Positions 1-18,124 of a stretch of 64,000 bases of DNA are shown here, piece by piece. This DNA is from Salvelinus alpinus. Lineage: Eukaryota > Chordata > Actinopteri > Salmoniformes > Salmonidae. The notes below the pieces were generated by a model. The model saw only the letters and a program-made list of their open reading frames with translations, made no database searches and was not told the origin of the DNA. Every line of letters starts with the position of its first letter. Position 1 is the first letter of the stretch. The DNA is taken from positions 59,987,566 through 60,051,565 of the forward strand of contig NC_092093.1 of assembly GCF_045679555.1 (NCBI RefSeq), in the 5' to 3' direction. The position numbers and the translations under genes are program-made.

Positions 1-695
1 TTGAAGCAGTGGCTTCTTCCTTGCTGAGCGGCCTTTCAGGTTATGTCGATATAGGACTTGTTTTACTGTGGATATAGATACTTTTGTACCTGTTTCCTCC
101 AGCATCTTCACAAGGTCCTTTGCTGTTGATCTGGGATTGATTTGCACTTTTCGCACCAAAGTACGTTCATCTCTAGGAGACAGAACGCGTCTCCTTCCTG
201 AGCGGTATGACGGCTGCGTGGTCCCATGGTGTTTATACTTGCGTACTATTGTTGGAAATTGCTCCCAAGGATGAACCAGACTTGTGGAGGTCTGCAATTT
301 TTTTTCTGAAGTCTTGTCTGATTTCTATTGCTTTTCTCATGATGTCAAGCAAAGAGGCACTGAGTTTGAAAGTAGGCCTTGAAATACATCCACAGGTACA
401 CCTCCAATTGACTCAAATTATGTCAATTAGCCTATCAGAAGCTTCTAAAGCCATGGCGTCAGTTCTGGAATTTTCCAAGCTGTTTAAAGGCACAGTCAAC
501 TTATTATATGTAAACTTCTGACCCACTGGAATTGTGATACAGTGAATTATAAGTGAAATAATTTGTCTGTAAACAATTGTTGGAAAAATGACTTGTGTCA
601 TGCACAAAGTAGATGTCCTAACCAACTTGCCAAAACTATAGTTTGTCAACAAGAAATGTGTGGAGTAAGTGTATGTAAACTTCCGACTTCAACTG
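1..695 (-). mobile_element. Tc1/mariner transposon, Sleeping Beauty-like, cut by window edge
   Basis: The minus strand begins at 695 with the terminal inverted repeat of the salmonid Tc1 type from which Sleeping Beauty was reconstructed. It is followed by a TA target dinucleotide at 696-697. The second, internal direct-repeat copy of the end lies near 500-525. From about 340 down to 1 the minus strand encodes the paired-like DNA-binding N-terminal part of a transposase. The reading frame is broken, and part of the usual coding sequence around 255-265 is missing, so this copy is dead. The catalytic half lies beyond the left edge. The family assignment rests on strong recognition of the inverted repeat and DNA-binding region. 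Confidence 0.88.
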
Positions 696-1454
696 TAAAT
701 ACAAGGCTGCTGGGTCATTCAATCATGCATCTCATAGGATTTCATTCTATGAAAGCGTTTTTTTAAATAAATAGAGTTTGATGTAAAGCGGAATACTGCT
801 ACCGGATTGGTTGTACGTCTCAGACGTATCATGGCCATTGCTAAATAATTCCGTCATAAGCCATAAGCATTTGGTGTTTTCACAACACTTTTGGGCTAAC
901 CATCTATTTGTAGTTAACTTCAAATTAATATATTCCCTGATATATCCACTGTCTTCTTGTTGATCTGCCCATATAATGTGTCCACAGCATTCACTGTCTG
1001 ATTATCATAGCATTTAAAATCAGGGCATACACTAACCGCTGTGCTTCACCTTGTTACTTAGCAACAGGACATCCCATCGGTATGTAGGCCTAAAGTGAGG
1101 ATCATCATCATCATATTGTATAGAAATCTTTAGTTACTGGTAGTCATATAGTGTAGTCTACATATAGACTACACTGCAAGGCAGGATACGCCGTCTATCT
1201 GTCTCTGTTCTTAGAACTGATAAAGAACCCTGAAATGATGCAATAAAAAAGTTGACTGTAGAGTCGGCCATATAGGGTGCGATGGCTCCACATAATACAT
1301 GGGTCAAAACATCTAGTGGAATAGACTTGGGTTGAATAATCAAACCAGAGCATAGAGACATGTGGCTGTAGATTAGACTAAAACCATACAATCCATCTTA
1401 ATTTCAACATTCAGTACAGCAAACAAAAATTGTTACACCAGATATGTACAGTGA

Positions 1455-1581
1455 AATGTGCAAATTAGGGCCTTGTTCAAAGGCACATCGACAGGTTTTT
1501 CACATTGTCAGCCCTGGTATTTAAATCAGTAATCTTTGATTTACTGGCCCAACGATCTAACCGCTAGGCTACCTGCCACCC
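1455..1581 (-). repeat. tRNA-derived SINE fragment
   Basis: Read on the minus strand from 1581, the sequence starts with a tRNA-like module containing a diverged box A (GGTAGCCTAGCGGTTAGA). The rest of the tRNA-related region and a short body follow. The same start occurs in the better preserved SINEs at 12843-13010 and 51622-51700. It is a retroposed copy and not a functional tRNA gene. Confidence 0.7.
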
Positions 1582-1907
1582 TATATGATGAGGACACAAC
1601 CCACTGGGCACAGACGTCAATTCAAAGTATATTCCACGTGGTGCAATGTAATTTCATTGAAATGATGTGGGAAAAACATTGGTTCTACCAGTGTGCGCCC
1701 AGTGGGAATGTGCTGATGATACTCATCACTTTCCACCTTTTCTCTCTACAGCTAACCAGTCAGCACAATTTACCTCAAGAAAATGTCTACATAATAGCTG
1801 TACAGTACAATCCAACTGTACTATACAACCATGACTACTGTATATTCAACTTCATGCTTATTACCTAGCTACAACATCTATCTGCTTTGGGTCGATTCAA
1901 TCCAGTC

Positions 1908-2056
1908 AGTGCTGGGTCATGTTCATTAGGGCACACCGTAGTAACATGAAAATAAGCGTTTGTTATTGGACAAGATCAGATTCTGTAGTACCTCCCTGTT
2001 TCACTCTGTTTCAGACTGTTTTGTTCCGTTTCATGCCTACTGAACACAACCCTGGT
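1908..2056. repeat. Dispersed salmonid repeat
   Basis: The stretch starts GCTGGGTCATGTTCATTAGG. The same sequence starts a repeat at 40468. Part of its far end (CTGAAACGG-type sequence) also appears in reverse near 22215-22260. Recurrence within this one window and its typical wording identify it as a dispersed repeat. I do not know its class. Confidence 0.6.
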
Positions 2057-2065
2057 TAGGCCTAC

Positions 2066-3014
2066 CTGCAGGCCTTCGATGGCCTGTTTGAGGATGTTGG
2101 GCGTGAGCTTGGAAGCCTGCTTGAAGGAGAAGTTACTCCAGTCGATAATCAAGATGAAGCCATTGATCTGGAGTTCTGGGTTCTCTATGAGAACCTCCAG
2201 GGAGAGGAGGATGGCTCGGAGGATGTCTGTGAAAGAGTTCCTTCACAGAGAGAGAAAGAAACATCTGATTGGGATAAAATCCAGAACAATGCAGCCCTGT
2301 GCTGTATCAAGACTATTACAATAATTCAATGATTTTTGTTCTGGCTCTGTTCTAATGTGTCTGATCATTGACATTGTCCAGACAAGGGCTGGAGTAAAGT
2401 TTCTGGGCAAGTGAGTTTTGCTATTTTGTTCCAAACTAAATGTTCCAAAGTATTCTATCAAATCAGTATCAATCAGTAGCTAGAGCACAATTGCTTATTT
2501 GATTAATGAAACAATTAGATCATAGAAGCCATTTCAGTGAGACATCACTGAAGCCATTTCAGTGAGACATCACTGAAGCCATTTTATTGAGACAAATGTG
2601 CTTACTAAAATATCTGTACACTGACCTGCCTTGATCCCAGTTGGAGGCGAAAAGGATGAGTATCTTCCGGCCGTGCTGATCCGGTGTTTCTAAGACTCCT
2701 GGGAAGCCATCCATCAGCGCCCGTTTGATTCCCGGGTCGTCCACCTTGAAGCTCTGGAACATGTCCAGGTTCTGCTGGCGGAATTGAAAGTACTGGGCCA
2801 GGAGCCGGAAGGTCTCTGCCTGGTTAAACTTGCGCGCCCGCAGAAACCTCAGGATGAAGTCGTCGTCCGTGCGCAGGAAGCCGATGTCGGGCCGCGTCAC
2901 GATCATGTCGCGCACCTGCTGGATGTCTGCGTGGAGGCTGTCGGGGTTCTCGTTGAGCTCCAGCCGAGCTTTCTCCGTAGTCTCAGAGCTCAGGCCCGCT
3001 TGCAAGTGAGTCAT
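2066..3014 (-). CDS. clvs1: Clavesin-1, first two coding exons (partial)
   Basis: Clavesins are CRAL-TRIO lipid-binding proteins of clathrin-coated vesicles and endosomes in neurons; they bind phosphatidylinositol 3,5-bisphosphate. Coding exons on the minus strand are 3014-2626 (389 nt, ending GGCAG|GTCAG) and 2240-2066 (175 nt), joined in frame at an AG|G arginine codon. Together they encode about the first 188 residues. The start MTHLQAGLS is the conserved clavesin N terminus and the only ATG that fits; the frame upstream has no other ATG. Exon 1 carries the CRAL-TRIO N-terminal helical region ([16 protein letters not shown]), and exon 2 the start of the lipid-binding domain ([15 protein letters not shown]). 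Residues such as EVLIE and the FSF of NFSFKQ match clavesin-1 better than clavesin-2. Later exons lie left of the window. A 5' untranslated splice site probably lies just above 3014. Confidence 0.9.
2529..2578. repeat. 25-bp tandem repeat in clvs1 intron
   Basis: Two perfect consecutive copies of a 25-bp unit starting CCATTTCAGTGAGACATCAC are followed by the start of a third copy that diverges at about 2586. It lies between the two clvs1 coding exons. Confidence 0.85.
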
Positions 3015-3308
3015 TGTTTTTGTCAAGTTCACACTCTCTATATATCTGTTTTGGATAACTACTATTGTTTACACCTGCTTAGGAAACAGTCTTGATTGCT
3101 GTACAGCACATTGCTGTTAGTGGCGTCTAGCCGGCACACGTGTCTCTCCAGTACAACACCTGATCTGTGTCTCCTGTAGTGTCTAGCCTAGAAAGACAGA
3201 GAGGTTTAGCATAACTGGTCCACCAGTGCACAAATCCCAGGATCCCATTTGAAAATTAATCGCATGCATCCTTTCTCCTGTCTTCCTTAGTGTAGGCCTA
3301 TAGGCTAA

Positions 3309-4056
3309 GCAAAAAAAAACGTAAGACGCAACAATTTCAACGATTTTACTGAGTTACAGTTCATATAAAGAAATCAGTCATTTTAAATAAATAAATTAGG
3401 CCCTAATCTATGGATTTCATATGACTTGGCAGGGGCGCAGCCATGGTTGGGCCAGCCCACCCACTGGGGAGCCAGGCCCAGCCAATCAGAATTAGTTTTT
3501 CCCCACAAAATGGCTTTATTACAGACAGAAATACTCCTCAGTTTCGTCAGCCAGATGTGGAGGTCCTGGGCTGGCGTGGTTACACGTTCTCTGCGGATGT
3601 GAGGTCGGTTGGACATACTGCCAAATTCTCTAAAACGACGTTGGAGGCTTATGGTAGAGAAACTAACATTAAAATTATCTGGAAACAGCTCTGTTGGACA
3701 TTCCTGCAGTCAGCATGCCAATTGCATGCTCCCTCAAGGCTTGAGACATCTGTGGCATTGTGTTGTGTGACAAAACTGCACATTTTAGAGTGGCCTTACA
3801 CAAGTGCACCCCAGCACAAGGTGCACCTGTGTAACTAATGCTGTTTAATCTGCAACTTGAAATGCCACATCTGTCAGGTGGATGGATTATCTTGGCAAAT
3901 GATAAATGCTCACTAACAGGGATGTAAACACATTTGTGCACAACATTTGAGAGAAATAAGCTTTTTGTGCATATGGAAAATTTCTGTGATATTTTATTTC
4001 AGCTCATTAAGCATGGGACCAACACTTTACATGTTGAGTTTATATTTTTGTTCAGT
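3309..4056. mobile_element. Internally deleted Tc1-like element (non-autonomous)
   Basis: The right end (ACATGTTGAGTTTATATTTTT then GTTCAGTA) and the stretch AGACATCTGTGGCATTGTG match the full-length Tc1-like element at 25528-27000. The central transposase region is replaced by a short unrelated segment (about 3420-3540). Only remnants of the transposase N terminus remain, in the minus-strand sense. At about 750 bp, it is a deletion derivative that would need a transposase in trans. Confidence 0.8.
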
Positions 4057-5900
4057 ATAGATAGGAGAAAGTAGTGTTTCCACCTCATATCTATTCAGTG
4101 CTGACTTGGACTGAAGTAGGTTCAGGTACTCATTTTGGGTGCCTGCACTGGTTATATTAAGGTGCAGGAGCTCCACAAGACTTTTGAGCTAATATTCTAT
4201 AATGCAGGAGCTCAAGCAGTAGAAATGTTGAGGTGTGGGTACTCAGTTCCGTTGAGCTCCTGCCCAAATCAAGCACGGTATCTATTACAGATCAAATCAT
4301 GTCAGATCAGTAGATATTCCACGGAAAAGGGAGGAAGGAAAAATCCCTTTAAAAATTAAAAAAAATATTCCAACAGTGCCCAGGTTTGGGACATGCATAA
4401 GGGCTGACCATTTCAATGACATACACAGAATGACATACACAGACACCGGCGGGTATTACTGACTTCATGGAGAAACCCATGAGCTATATTTTGTTGTGCA
4501 TAGTCATCAGATCAGAGTTCAATTATAACAGGCACGCATTTGCATTCATCAAAATGAAGCGTTCCAAAATGTAGGCAAATCATATATGCATTTTATATGA
4601 TAAACTCAAATATGATTAACAAAAGAGTTTATGAATGTTATGTAATAACACTAATAATAATTATTAGGCTATTATCATAAACCGTATTGTATTATTTTTG
4701 TACATGTTACTAATAAGGATCATTAGCAAGACTGACGTATAGCAAGCTGGTACACAAGCAGGTTATCGATGACTGTGATGCTCACCAATTGATGGGGCAA
4801 ACGCTGCGACAAATATTATGGCAGTGCTCAATAATAAAAATACCTATTCCATCCATCTGCCGTTCAGGGATTAATTGCGTCACATGACGTTCTGCACCCA
4901 CCACAATGTGAATCGGGACGACCTGCCATGTACCCGTAAAAACATGCCACATATTGATAAATCATTTTTCTATACACATTTTATAAATCCACATTAAGAT
5001 AAATGAAATACTTACATGAACACCACGCCCTGTAAAACCAGCCAGGTGTCCGATGACGCGCAGGACCGCACAGCAGACGTATCATTTCATTGATAAAGAC
5101 TGGCCATAGGGGTTTCAAGAAAGACAAAATATCCAGTTGGCAAGGAAACGTTGGCCTAAATAAGGAAAAAGATAATAATTCTTTGAAAGAATACCCGGTA
5201 AAATGTTCTTTGAAATCCTGTAAGGGACTGCTTTGTCCAAATGTTGGCTATCCTCCGGTGAAGGCTGCCTAAAATGATGCTGTGACCCATAAACGAGACA
5301 GATTGGCGACCATGCGCGGCTGTAGCTGCTTCGATGAGGGTTGTACGCGCTCTGCCTGGAGGCGGACCAAGAGGACGCAAACGGAGAACATATTGATAGA
5401 GACCCACAGAGGAGGCGAATCACCCCGCGGTGCTCAATGCCGTGTGCCGCAAAGTATCACACCATTCTCACGACATAAACCATAAGCTTTTCTCATCCCA
5501 ATGGTATTTTCAAACCTCCAATAAAAAAAATTACGCAGTTTCTATCAATTCCGTTTGCCGCAATTGTGCCTAGTTGGTTAGAATATGGGTTCTGAAGGAC
5601 GCGCGCATCGCATCCTTGTCCTGTTCACGCTAGTCCTCCTCCCCCCCCCCCCCCCATTTGACAAGTAAGCCTAGTTTTTGCCTTTTCACTAGGCCTAATG
5701 TAATTTATTATAGCCTATTGCACAATGCCAGAATAAGCATAATATATAATTTATTAAAGTACTGTATATAGGATTGGTTAGGCTACTCACGGGGTCAATT
5801 CCATTTCAATTCAGTCAATTCCAACTAGACTACAAGTGACATTTTTCAAAAATTATTTTCTTTCTTGAATTTCATTTGAAAGAAAACCAGAATAAACCCG
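4057..5900. other. Non-coding flank upstream of clvs1
   Basis: I see no supported exon. 4090-4330 has a repetitive look, with several GCAGGAGCTC-type motifs, and 4560-4740 is very AT-rich. 5040-5480 is CpG-rich and is listed separately. There is a poly-C run at 5640-5654. Confidence 0.5.
5040..5480 (-). promoter_or_regulatory. CpG-rich patch, candidate clvs1 promoter or first exon
   Basis: This patch is clearly richer in CpG than its AT-rich surroundings (CGCGCAGG, GCGCGG, TACGCGC, CCCCGCGG). It lies about 2.1 kb upstream of the clvs1 start codon on the gene's strand. Clavesin genes in other vertebrates have non-coding 5' exons, so a promoter or first exon here is plausible. No TATA box or transcript evidence is visible. 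This is inference from composition and position. Confidence 0.3.
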
Positions 5901-6464
5901 CACTGTAAAAAATATTGTGCCCCTTTTACTTAAAAAAAACGTAGGTAACTATTTGCATCAGCTTTTTAAGTAAATCCAACAAGGAGGACCTTTGTATAAT
6001 ATACTTCGCTTTTAGTGTATTACCAAACTCAAATATATGAAGTGCAAACAACTAACTGGGTCTCAAAACTTTCTTAAATTCAACTTAATTTTATTAGGTT
6101 CAGAACAAAAAAAAATAGTTGACCTGCTTAAATCTTTCAAGTCCCAGAACTAATGTTATGGGTTTGATATACTTAATGTAATCAGTTACAGAACTAATAT
6201 TGTACGTTTAATTTGCTGAATTTACTCAGTATGGTAATTGATAATCTATGTTTTTTGCTCAGTTACTTATGGTACATGTTAGTAAAATGTATTTAAATTG
6301 GGTTCCTACTACTGAAATATATACTCAAAAGCTGATGCAAATAGTTACCTCAATATACTTGGGATAATTTACAAAAAAATATTATTTCTATACAAGGGAA
6401 AATGCAAAAAACAACAGTGTTCAACTTCAAACTTCCACACCTTTATTTTTAAACTTTAATCTCA

Positions 6465-6990
6465 AATTGTCCCTTAAACCCTACTCCTTAGGCAATCGTA
6501 TTTTGTAATCTGTAAGCATTCTGGGTATAACTACACCTTGCCTCCTTAGGTATAGTTACATCCAGATAGCTTGCACCTGACTACAAATACTTTTAGATCT
6601 TCACAACTGCATAACGTTTAGGTGATTAGCATTTTGACCTCACATCTTGTACAGTTTGGCAAGAAATTTCTGGTGGTCTGTGTAACAACAAAGCAATATT
6701 TTAACAGAAACTTTAAATTAACGATTTGTCTTAATAGAATTTACACAAAGCACAATATGAACTTTAGCTCAAATACAACCTCATTCAAACTGTTTTAGAT
6801 TAATGAAAACATCGGTTTTCAAAACATACATTGCACATATTGTTACACAATATGTCAAATTGTCCCTTAAACCTGACTCCATATGCACAAGTGAAGCCCG
6901 TATGGACATATTATTTTGACAGGTATAAGCATTCTGGGTATAACTCCACCTTGCCTCCTTAGGTTACATCCAGATAGCTTACACCTGACA
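6465..6990. repeat. Direct duplication about 400 bp apart
   Basis: The phrases AAATTGTCCCTTAAACC (about 6464 and 6856) and ATTCTGGGTATAACT (about 6519 and 6928) occur twice in the same order and spacing. Each pair is followed by ACCTTGCCTCCTTAGG and the CATCCAGATAGCTT stretch. This is an old segmental duplication inside the CACTG-bounded block. Confidence 0.7.
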
Positions 6991-7234
6991 ATTAATCTCA
7001 GATATCCACTAGTGCATATGGAGTAAGTTTTAAAACAAAGCGTTTAAAAAAAAACAGGAATTGACAATGTCTCTTATGACTTCACCTTAAAGAGCATAAT
7101 GTAAACTGTAGCTCCTATACCACCTAGCACCTCTGTTTACTGAGTAGGGTTTAGACTACAGTTTGAGTGGCCTCTCGGATCATGGTGTCGTCAGCATCCT
7201 GAGTGAAAAAATAAAGAAATAACAGACTAGGTTA

Positions 7235-8784
7235 CTAGATTAGCTGTGCAACTTGAGAGAGAGGGAAAGAAAGGAAGATACCTAATTTAGAGATGAATAA
7301 GGATACAAAAATATCCCATTCTGTGATAAGGTCTTCAACCCTCTTGCAGAGGTATATGATCAAGCCATGGATCACACTGTCTCTTCTTTCCTGGATGGTG
7401 TTGCACTGTAATATGATGTTAAACAAATAATTGCATTTAATACCGGCAAAAAAAATGCACAGTATAACCTATATACTATTGTGAAGGTGTTACTGTGCAT
7501 ACCCTGTAAAGAATTTCAAGGATTTTCTGCATGTCTACCTTTACAGCACCTCATTTTGACTTAAACAAGTCCAATAGTTTTGGTGTAAATTCGTCCAGCT
7601 TCTGGATAAAGGTGGACTCAAGAGCAATAGTTGTAATTCTTCCTTAATATATAAATATATATGAGAGAGAGAGAATTCTGATCAGATAAGGACAAAAGAT
7701 GATCTGAGAGCCAGAATACTATTGGGAAACCCCTCCCAAAGCACGTGCATAGTGAGAATGTTCAGACTAATCTTTTAATACATATTTAATTGTAGATTAG
7801 AATATTAGGTCAAGACAACACAAAATATTTCAATCAATATACTAGGGCCTGCATGACATCTTGTCTTCAATATGAGAAGGTCTTTGCCATTTTGGCACTC
7901 ACAAGGTTGTGATTGTCACGTATTTGTACTTCTCCCAGTAGCTCCACTCGCTCCCTCTCCAGGGTCTCATCTGTTTCTCCAGCAGGATGGCGTGGGAGGT
8001 AATTTACCTCCGACTTAATTGTTTTTTTTAATGTTCTTGGCAACGGGCCTGTCCTCTGGTGACTTTCTCTTGACAGAGTTCACTTCCAGTTCTGGGCAAC
8101 CAATTCCTCTCAGTTTCGATCTGTAATTGCCCATCTTGTACTTCAGACTGGTTTGCCATCCGTACAGGCCTGAGAAGGACCCAGGCTCTTTAAGGCATGG
8201 CTACTTTTTTACCAAAGCTTCTGCAACCTGCCAAATTTGTAGACTTGAAGGATAGGCTGTTAACTGGAAGATCCTTTGTTTTTCCAGGATGTCTGATTTC
8301 ACAGACAGATTGTTGAGTAGTGTTCCATCCTTCATGTGTGCTTCATTAGCTGCCTCAAGAATGAGCTCTGTATCATAAGCAAAGCGAGGAACTTCAAACT
8401 CAGATGGCCACAGACTGGAGCGTTAGGAAGAGGTACTTTCTGGAGAGGACAATATCACAGTATCACGTGATCCACGGGAGCCCCTCTCATCCCATGTCTC
8501 TGTGGAGATGTTATTGAGTTCTTGTACATGTAAAGTAATAAGAGGGGGGGGTCAAGGTCAACCACTTTGATGGTGTCTTCATCCTTTAGGTCTTCAGTAT
8601 CAAGCAAAGAAAATAACTGATCTCCAAATTCACTGTCCATGTACTGTAGAACAAATTATTTTTGAAGCTGAAATGTCTCTTGCACAATTGTGCCAAGCTC
8701 AGCCACAGTAGCAGGGATTCCAGAAGGCAATGTAAGCTTACGGATATCAGGGCCTTCCAATAGGACCCGTAGCCTGGCAGACAT
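7235..8784 (-). pseudogene. Decayed copy of a multi-copy fish gene family (SAMD3-like)
   Basis: The minus strand from the ATG at 8784 encodes a ubiquitin/PB1-like N-terminal domain (MSARLRVLLE, then YMDSEFGDQLFSL). Further on are DTVILSSPESTSS and FAYDTELILEAANEAHM, then VNYLPRHPAGETDETLERER (about 7990-7930), a segment matching the EFTPKLLDLFK region (about 7580), and NTIQERRDSVIHGLI (about 7400). The order matches the proteins often annotated in fish as sterile alpha motif domain-containing protein 3-like. The copy is dead: there is an in-frame TAA after LQK near 8660, a frameshift at the poly-G tract near 8550, and several later stops. The family name is from memory; its function is unknown. 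Confidence 0.6.
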
Positions 8785-8925
8785 TTCTGTTTGGTTGTAG
8801 CGATAGTGATCCTGTCAAGAAAAAATGCATAAATGTTATCAAATCGGGATGATGTCAAACATGGGTATCCCATGAAATCGATATCAAGTGCTGCTTACTA
8901 GATCTCGTAATAATAAACGTGCAAA

Positions 8926-9090
8926 ATCAAATCAAATCAAAGTTTATTTGTCACGTGCGCCGAATACGAAATGCTTACTTACAGGCTCATTACAAGTGTA
9001 CCTATGATGAAAATTACAGGCCTCTCTCATCTTTTTAAGTGGGAGAACTTGCACAATTGGTGGCTGACTAAATACTTTTTTGCCCCACTG
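8926..9090. repeat. Nested fragments: LINE 3' tail and transposon end
   Basis: 8926-8987 is the 3' tail of the abundant LINE family in this window (AAATCAAATCAAA then GTGCGCCGAATAC). About 9014-9090 is a transposon end reading GCCCCACTG|TA. The same end occurs in the opposite orientation at 51456. Both were inserted into the CACTG-bounded block after it formed. Confidence 0.7.
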
Positions 9091-9887
9091 TACGTATGGT
9101 TTGTTCCTGTCTCTGCCTGGCTAGCTTGCCTAGCAGGCAAATATTAAATTGCAAGGGCACCATGTGTTCCGTTCTACTGTAATGTTTGCTGACGATGCAT
9201 TTTTTGGTAAGCTAGGTAGGTAATATGTTACATAGCTATTTTGGTTAATATAAAACGTACACAAAAATGGCAAAGGTTAGAAACAGCGCAAAGGCGATTA
9301 AATGCACTGCTAACTTACTAGCTAGTAGCATGCCCACCACTAGCTTACTATATAGACATCACGGCCGTTAACTAGCTAGCTTATCAACGTGCAAATATAA
9401 CATGCTATGGCAATATAGCTAGCTAAATTATTTTCGTACTTGAAGAATATTATCTAACGTTTTCCACAAATATTTTCGAAATTGTCGAAAATATATGTAA
9501 AGAGATCCAAACTACATTCCAAGTTAAAATTAGATCCTTAAGTTACCTGCCACATGACCATTCCAGAGGAGAAAGATCAAGACAAAGTCCGTTGAAATGT
9601 TCCAAGCACAATTGACATACAGAACTAGATTTAGCATGTCAGTCCAACATAATAATGATACTTTGAATAATATATTTTTAAGTTGTTGGTTGTTACTTAG
9701 AAATATTAGTTCTAATTTAGCAGCATATTACCTTGGATTTTTATTTACAAATGCCAGTCTTTTTCAACACATAAATTAAGCATTATATTCCAAAATGTAA
9801 GTAAAACCAAAAACCTATTATTTTAAGTAAAAATCATAGATTTTCTTTTGCAATATTTACTAAGCCGGTGGGTCATTTTTTACAGTG

Positions 9888-11502
9888 CGCGCACGGCTCT
9901 TGCTAGTATCACTGCGCTTTATTAAGCTTTACGTATCGGCCTCAAATCCTTCGTCAGAGCTTTCGAGAGCTTTTAATTGGCACCGTTATGTAGACATTGC
10001 TCCACACACATCCGTTCAATACATCGAATGGGGATGGAGTCGAAGGAATATAACAATGTGCATTTCATATGTATTCTAATAAAGTGTGTACATGAAACGT
10101 TATTAAGCACCTCTGTAAATCCACAAAAAGGACAGCAAGTTTTCTTAAATCATTCAGTGTAACATTGATGTGGCAACTCTCTTATTCTCTGCCATTGCAC
10201 ATTCTAATTTGTACATAGGTCACAGCTATTGTAGCACAACTTATGAGCCCACATCCTGCACTGCTCACACCTAATCTAGTCCCCATCTGTGACTGAAAAC
10301 GGGGAGAGATGCTCTCTCTTAAAGAAAGCTCTCTTAAAAACCAAGTTAGCTATCTAGCTATATGACATAAAATGCTGTGGAAACTAGCTAAAGGGCTATA
10401 AAGTAACATTAACTGTAAAGCTATCAGTCACCAGTGGAAACATTTACAACTGCAATTAAATTATGTTTCTTTTTAATGTATTTTACCTCAGACGATCTGG
10501 TACTAAGGTTTCTAGCTAGCACTCCTAGCAAGCTGGCTAGCATTTACCACTAGTGAAGTTACTAGCTAGCAAGTTAGCATAAACTAGCGCGAACTGGGCT
10601 AGTCATTGTCTGACAGATAGAAACACATTCATAACCATAAAGGGGTAACTAGCTCCTAGGGGCCAGTTACCCCATAGTAGGGGGGGCCGAGTTGCCCCCA
10701 ACAAACTCATCCAACATATTACTACTTTACTCAAAAATTATCTACATTTTTTTCTCTAAACAAGTGGATTTTTTATCTTAAGGCTTTCCTACTTATATAT
10801 TTAAAGAACAATTATAGATCTAACTTCATTGGAATATATCTAGAACAAAAATAAAAAAAGACAAACTTACCACAAAATCGTTTTGTTTAAATATCTCCAA
10901 AAGTTATGAAGACACTGAGGACATTTTTTGTTGAGCACCAGGGAAAGTGTTGGGGAAATAATTTGGTGAAATCTAGTTACCCCCTAGTACCCTACCATGT
11001 GATTTAGTTTTTTTACAACATTAGACATTTTCATGATTAAAACAAATCTAAATGATTGATTTGACAAAATCCCAGGTGGAGACAAAAATATATTGTTGTC
11101 CATTTTTATGGGTTCCCTATGTACAGAACTGGCGACTCTTTCAAAAAATCTGTTTCTGCTGAATGTAAAACAATGGGTACCTAGCTGTTCAATAGTTGAC
11201 TCTTGAACCAATAAATGGCTTTGTATACAAATAACACACACACACACATGCACATTATATGATTGTGAACAACGATGTGTGTTCTGCAGGGCTGGTGTCC
11301 CCCATCAGAAAGAAGTTGACACACACAGGAAACACTGAAGCGGAGAGAATAGAATAACACACACACACAGACACAGAGAGAGAGAGAGAGAGACTAGCTA
11401 ACCTACCCTCACTAGGAGGAAGTAGGAGTAATCTGAAGGTGAGAGACAGGAGACAGCAGCTTAATAAAGTCAGTATAGACAAATTCAGGACAACAGTTCA
11501 TC
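9888..11502. other. Non-coding stretch upstream of the Ig-like receptor
   Basis: No coding exon could be supported. The stretch contains many TAGCTAGC-type motifs common in fish intergenic DNA, a short AC run (about 11228-11248) and an AG run (about 11375-11392). The 11400-11500 part, just before the start codon, must hold the 5' untranslated region and promoter of the receptor. No TATA box is obvious. Confidence 0.5.
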
Positions 11503-17776
<6,274 letters not shown>

Positions 17777-18124
17777 TGTGAGTGAGAGTGAGAGATAGTA
17801 GTAAGGTAGTGTTAAATGATGATGCAGTGGCATATGAGTTCCAGAGGGGGATGCTGTTTTTTTGTCATAAAATAAGAGGAACGGCTGCTCAACTGAGCAT
17901 AATATAAGACAGGCTGATTGGACATTGAATGTGTGTGATCAGTGAGAACTGACAAGTTACCAAGTTGCGCAGAGGCAGACTGGCCATTTGACATTTCTGG
18001 CAAATTCCAGATGGCCTGGTCCATATTTTGCATTGTGGGCCTGTCGTTATCTGGCTAATAATGGGGTCCTCAAGGAAGAAAATGGTCCGGTGGGTTAGAA
18101 ATGCCAGCGCCGATTTCTGCCAGC

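Larger units (their letters stand above)
696..2065. other. Non-coding stretch, intron or flank of clvs1
   Basis: No exon could be supported on either strand. The stretch is AT-rich and holds a SINE at 1455-1581 and a dispersed salmonid repeat at 1908-2056. The remaining clvs1 exons, which would lie at lower coordinates on the minus strand, are not here, so they must be left of the window. Confidence 0.6.
5901..9887. mobile_element. CACTG-ended DNA transposon-like block carrying a gene relic
   Basis: The block starts CACTGTAAAAAAT and ends ATTTTTTACAGTG, a 13-bp inverted terminal repeat. Near the left end is a perfect 24-bp inverted repeat (5943-5966 against 6327-6350, core AACTATTTGCATCAGC) that could mark a smaller palindromic element within. 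Between the ends lie a decayed gene (7235-8784), a direct duplication (6465-6990) and later insertions (8926-9090). Only a CG dinucleotide is shared by the two flanks, so a target-site duplication is not clear. CACTG ends are typical of the CACTA/Chapaev groups of cut-and-paste elements. No transposase was recognised. Confidence 0.5.

Noticed and set aside
5640-5654. Poly-C run, possible sequencing or assembly artefact
   Set aside because: Short homopolymers of this kind are common in the window (also 36013 and 48482) and carry no gene.
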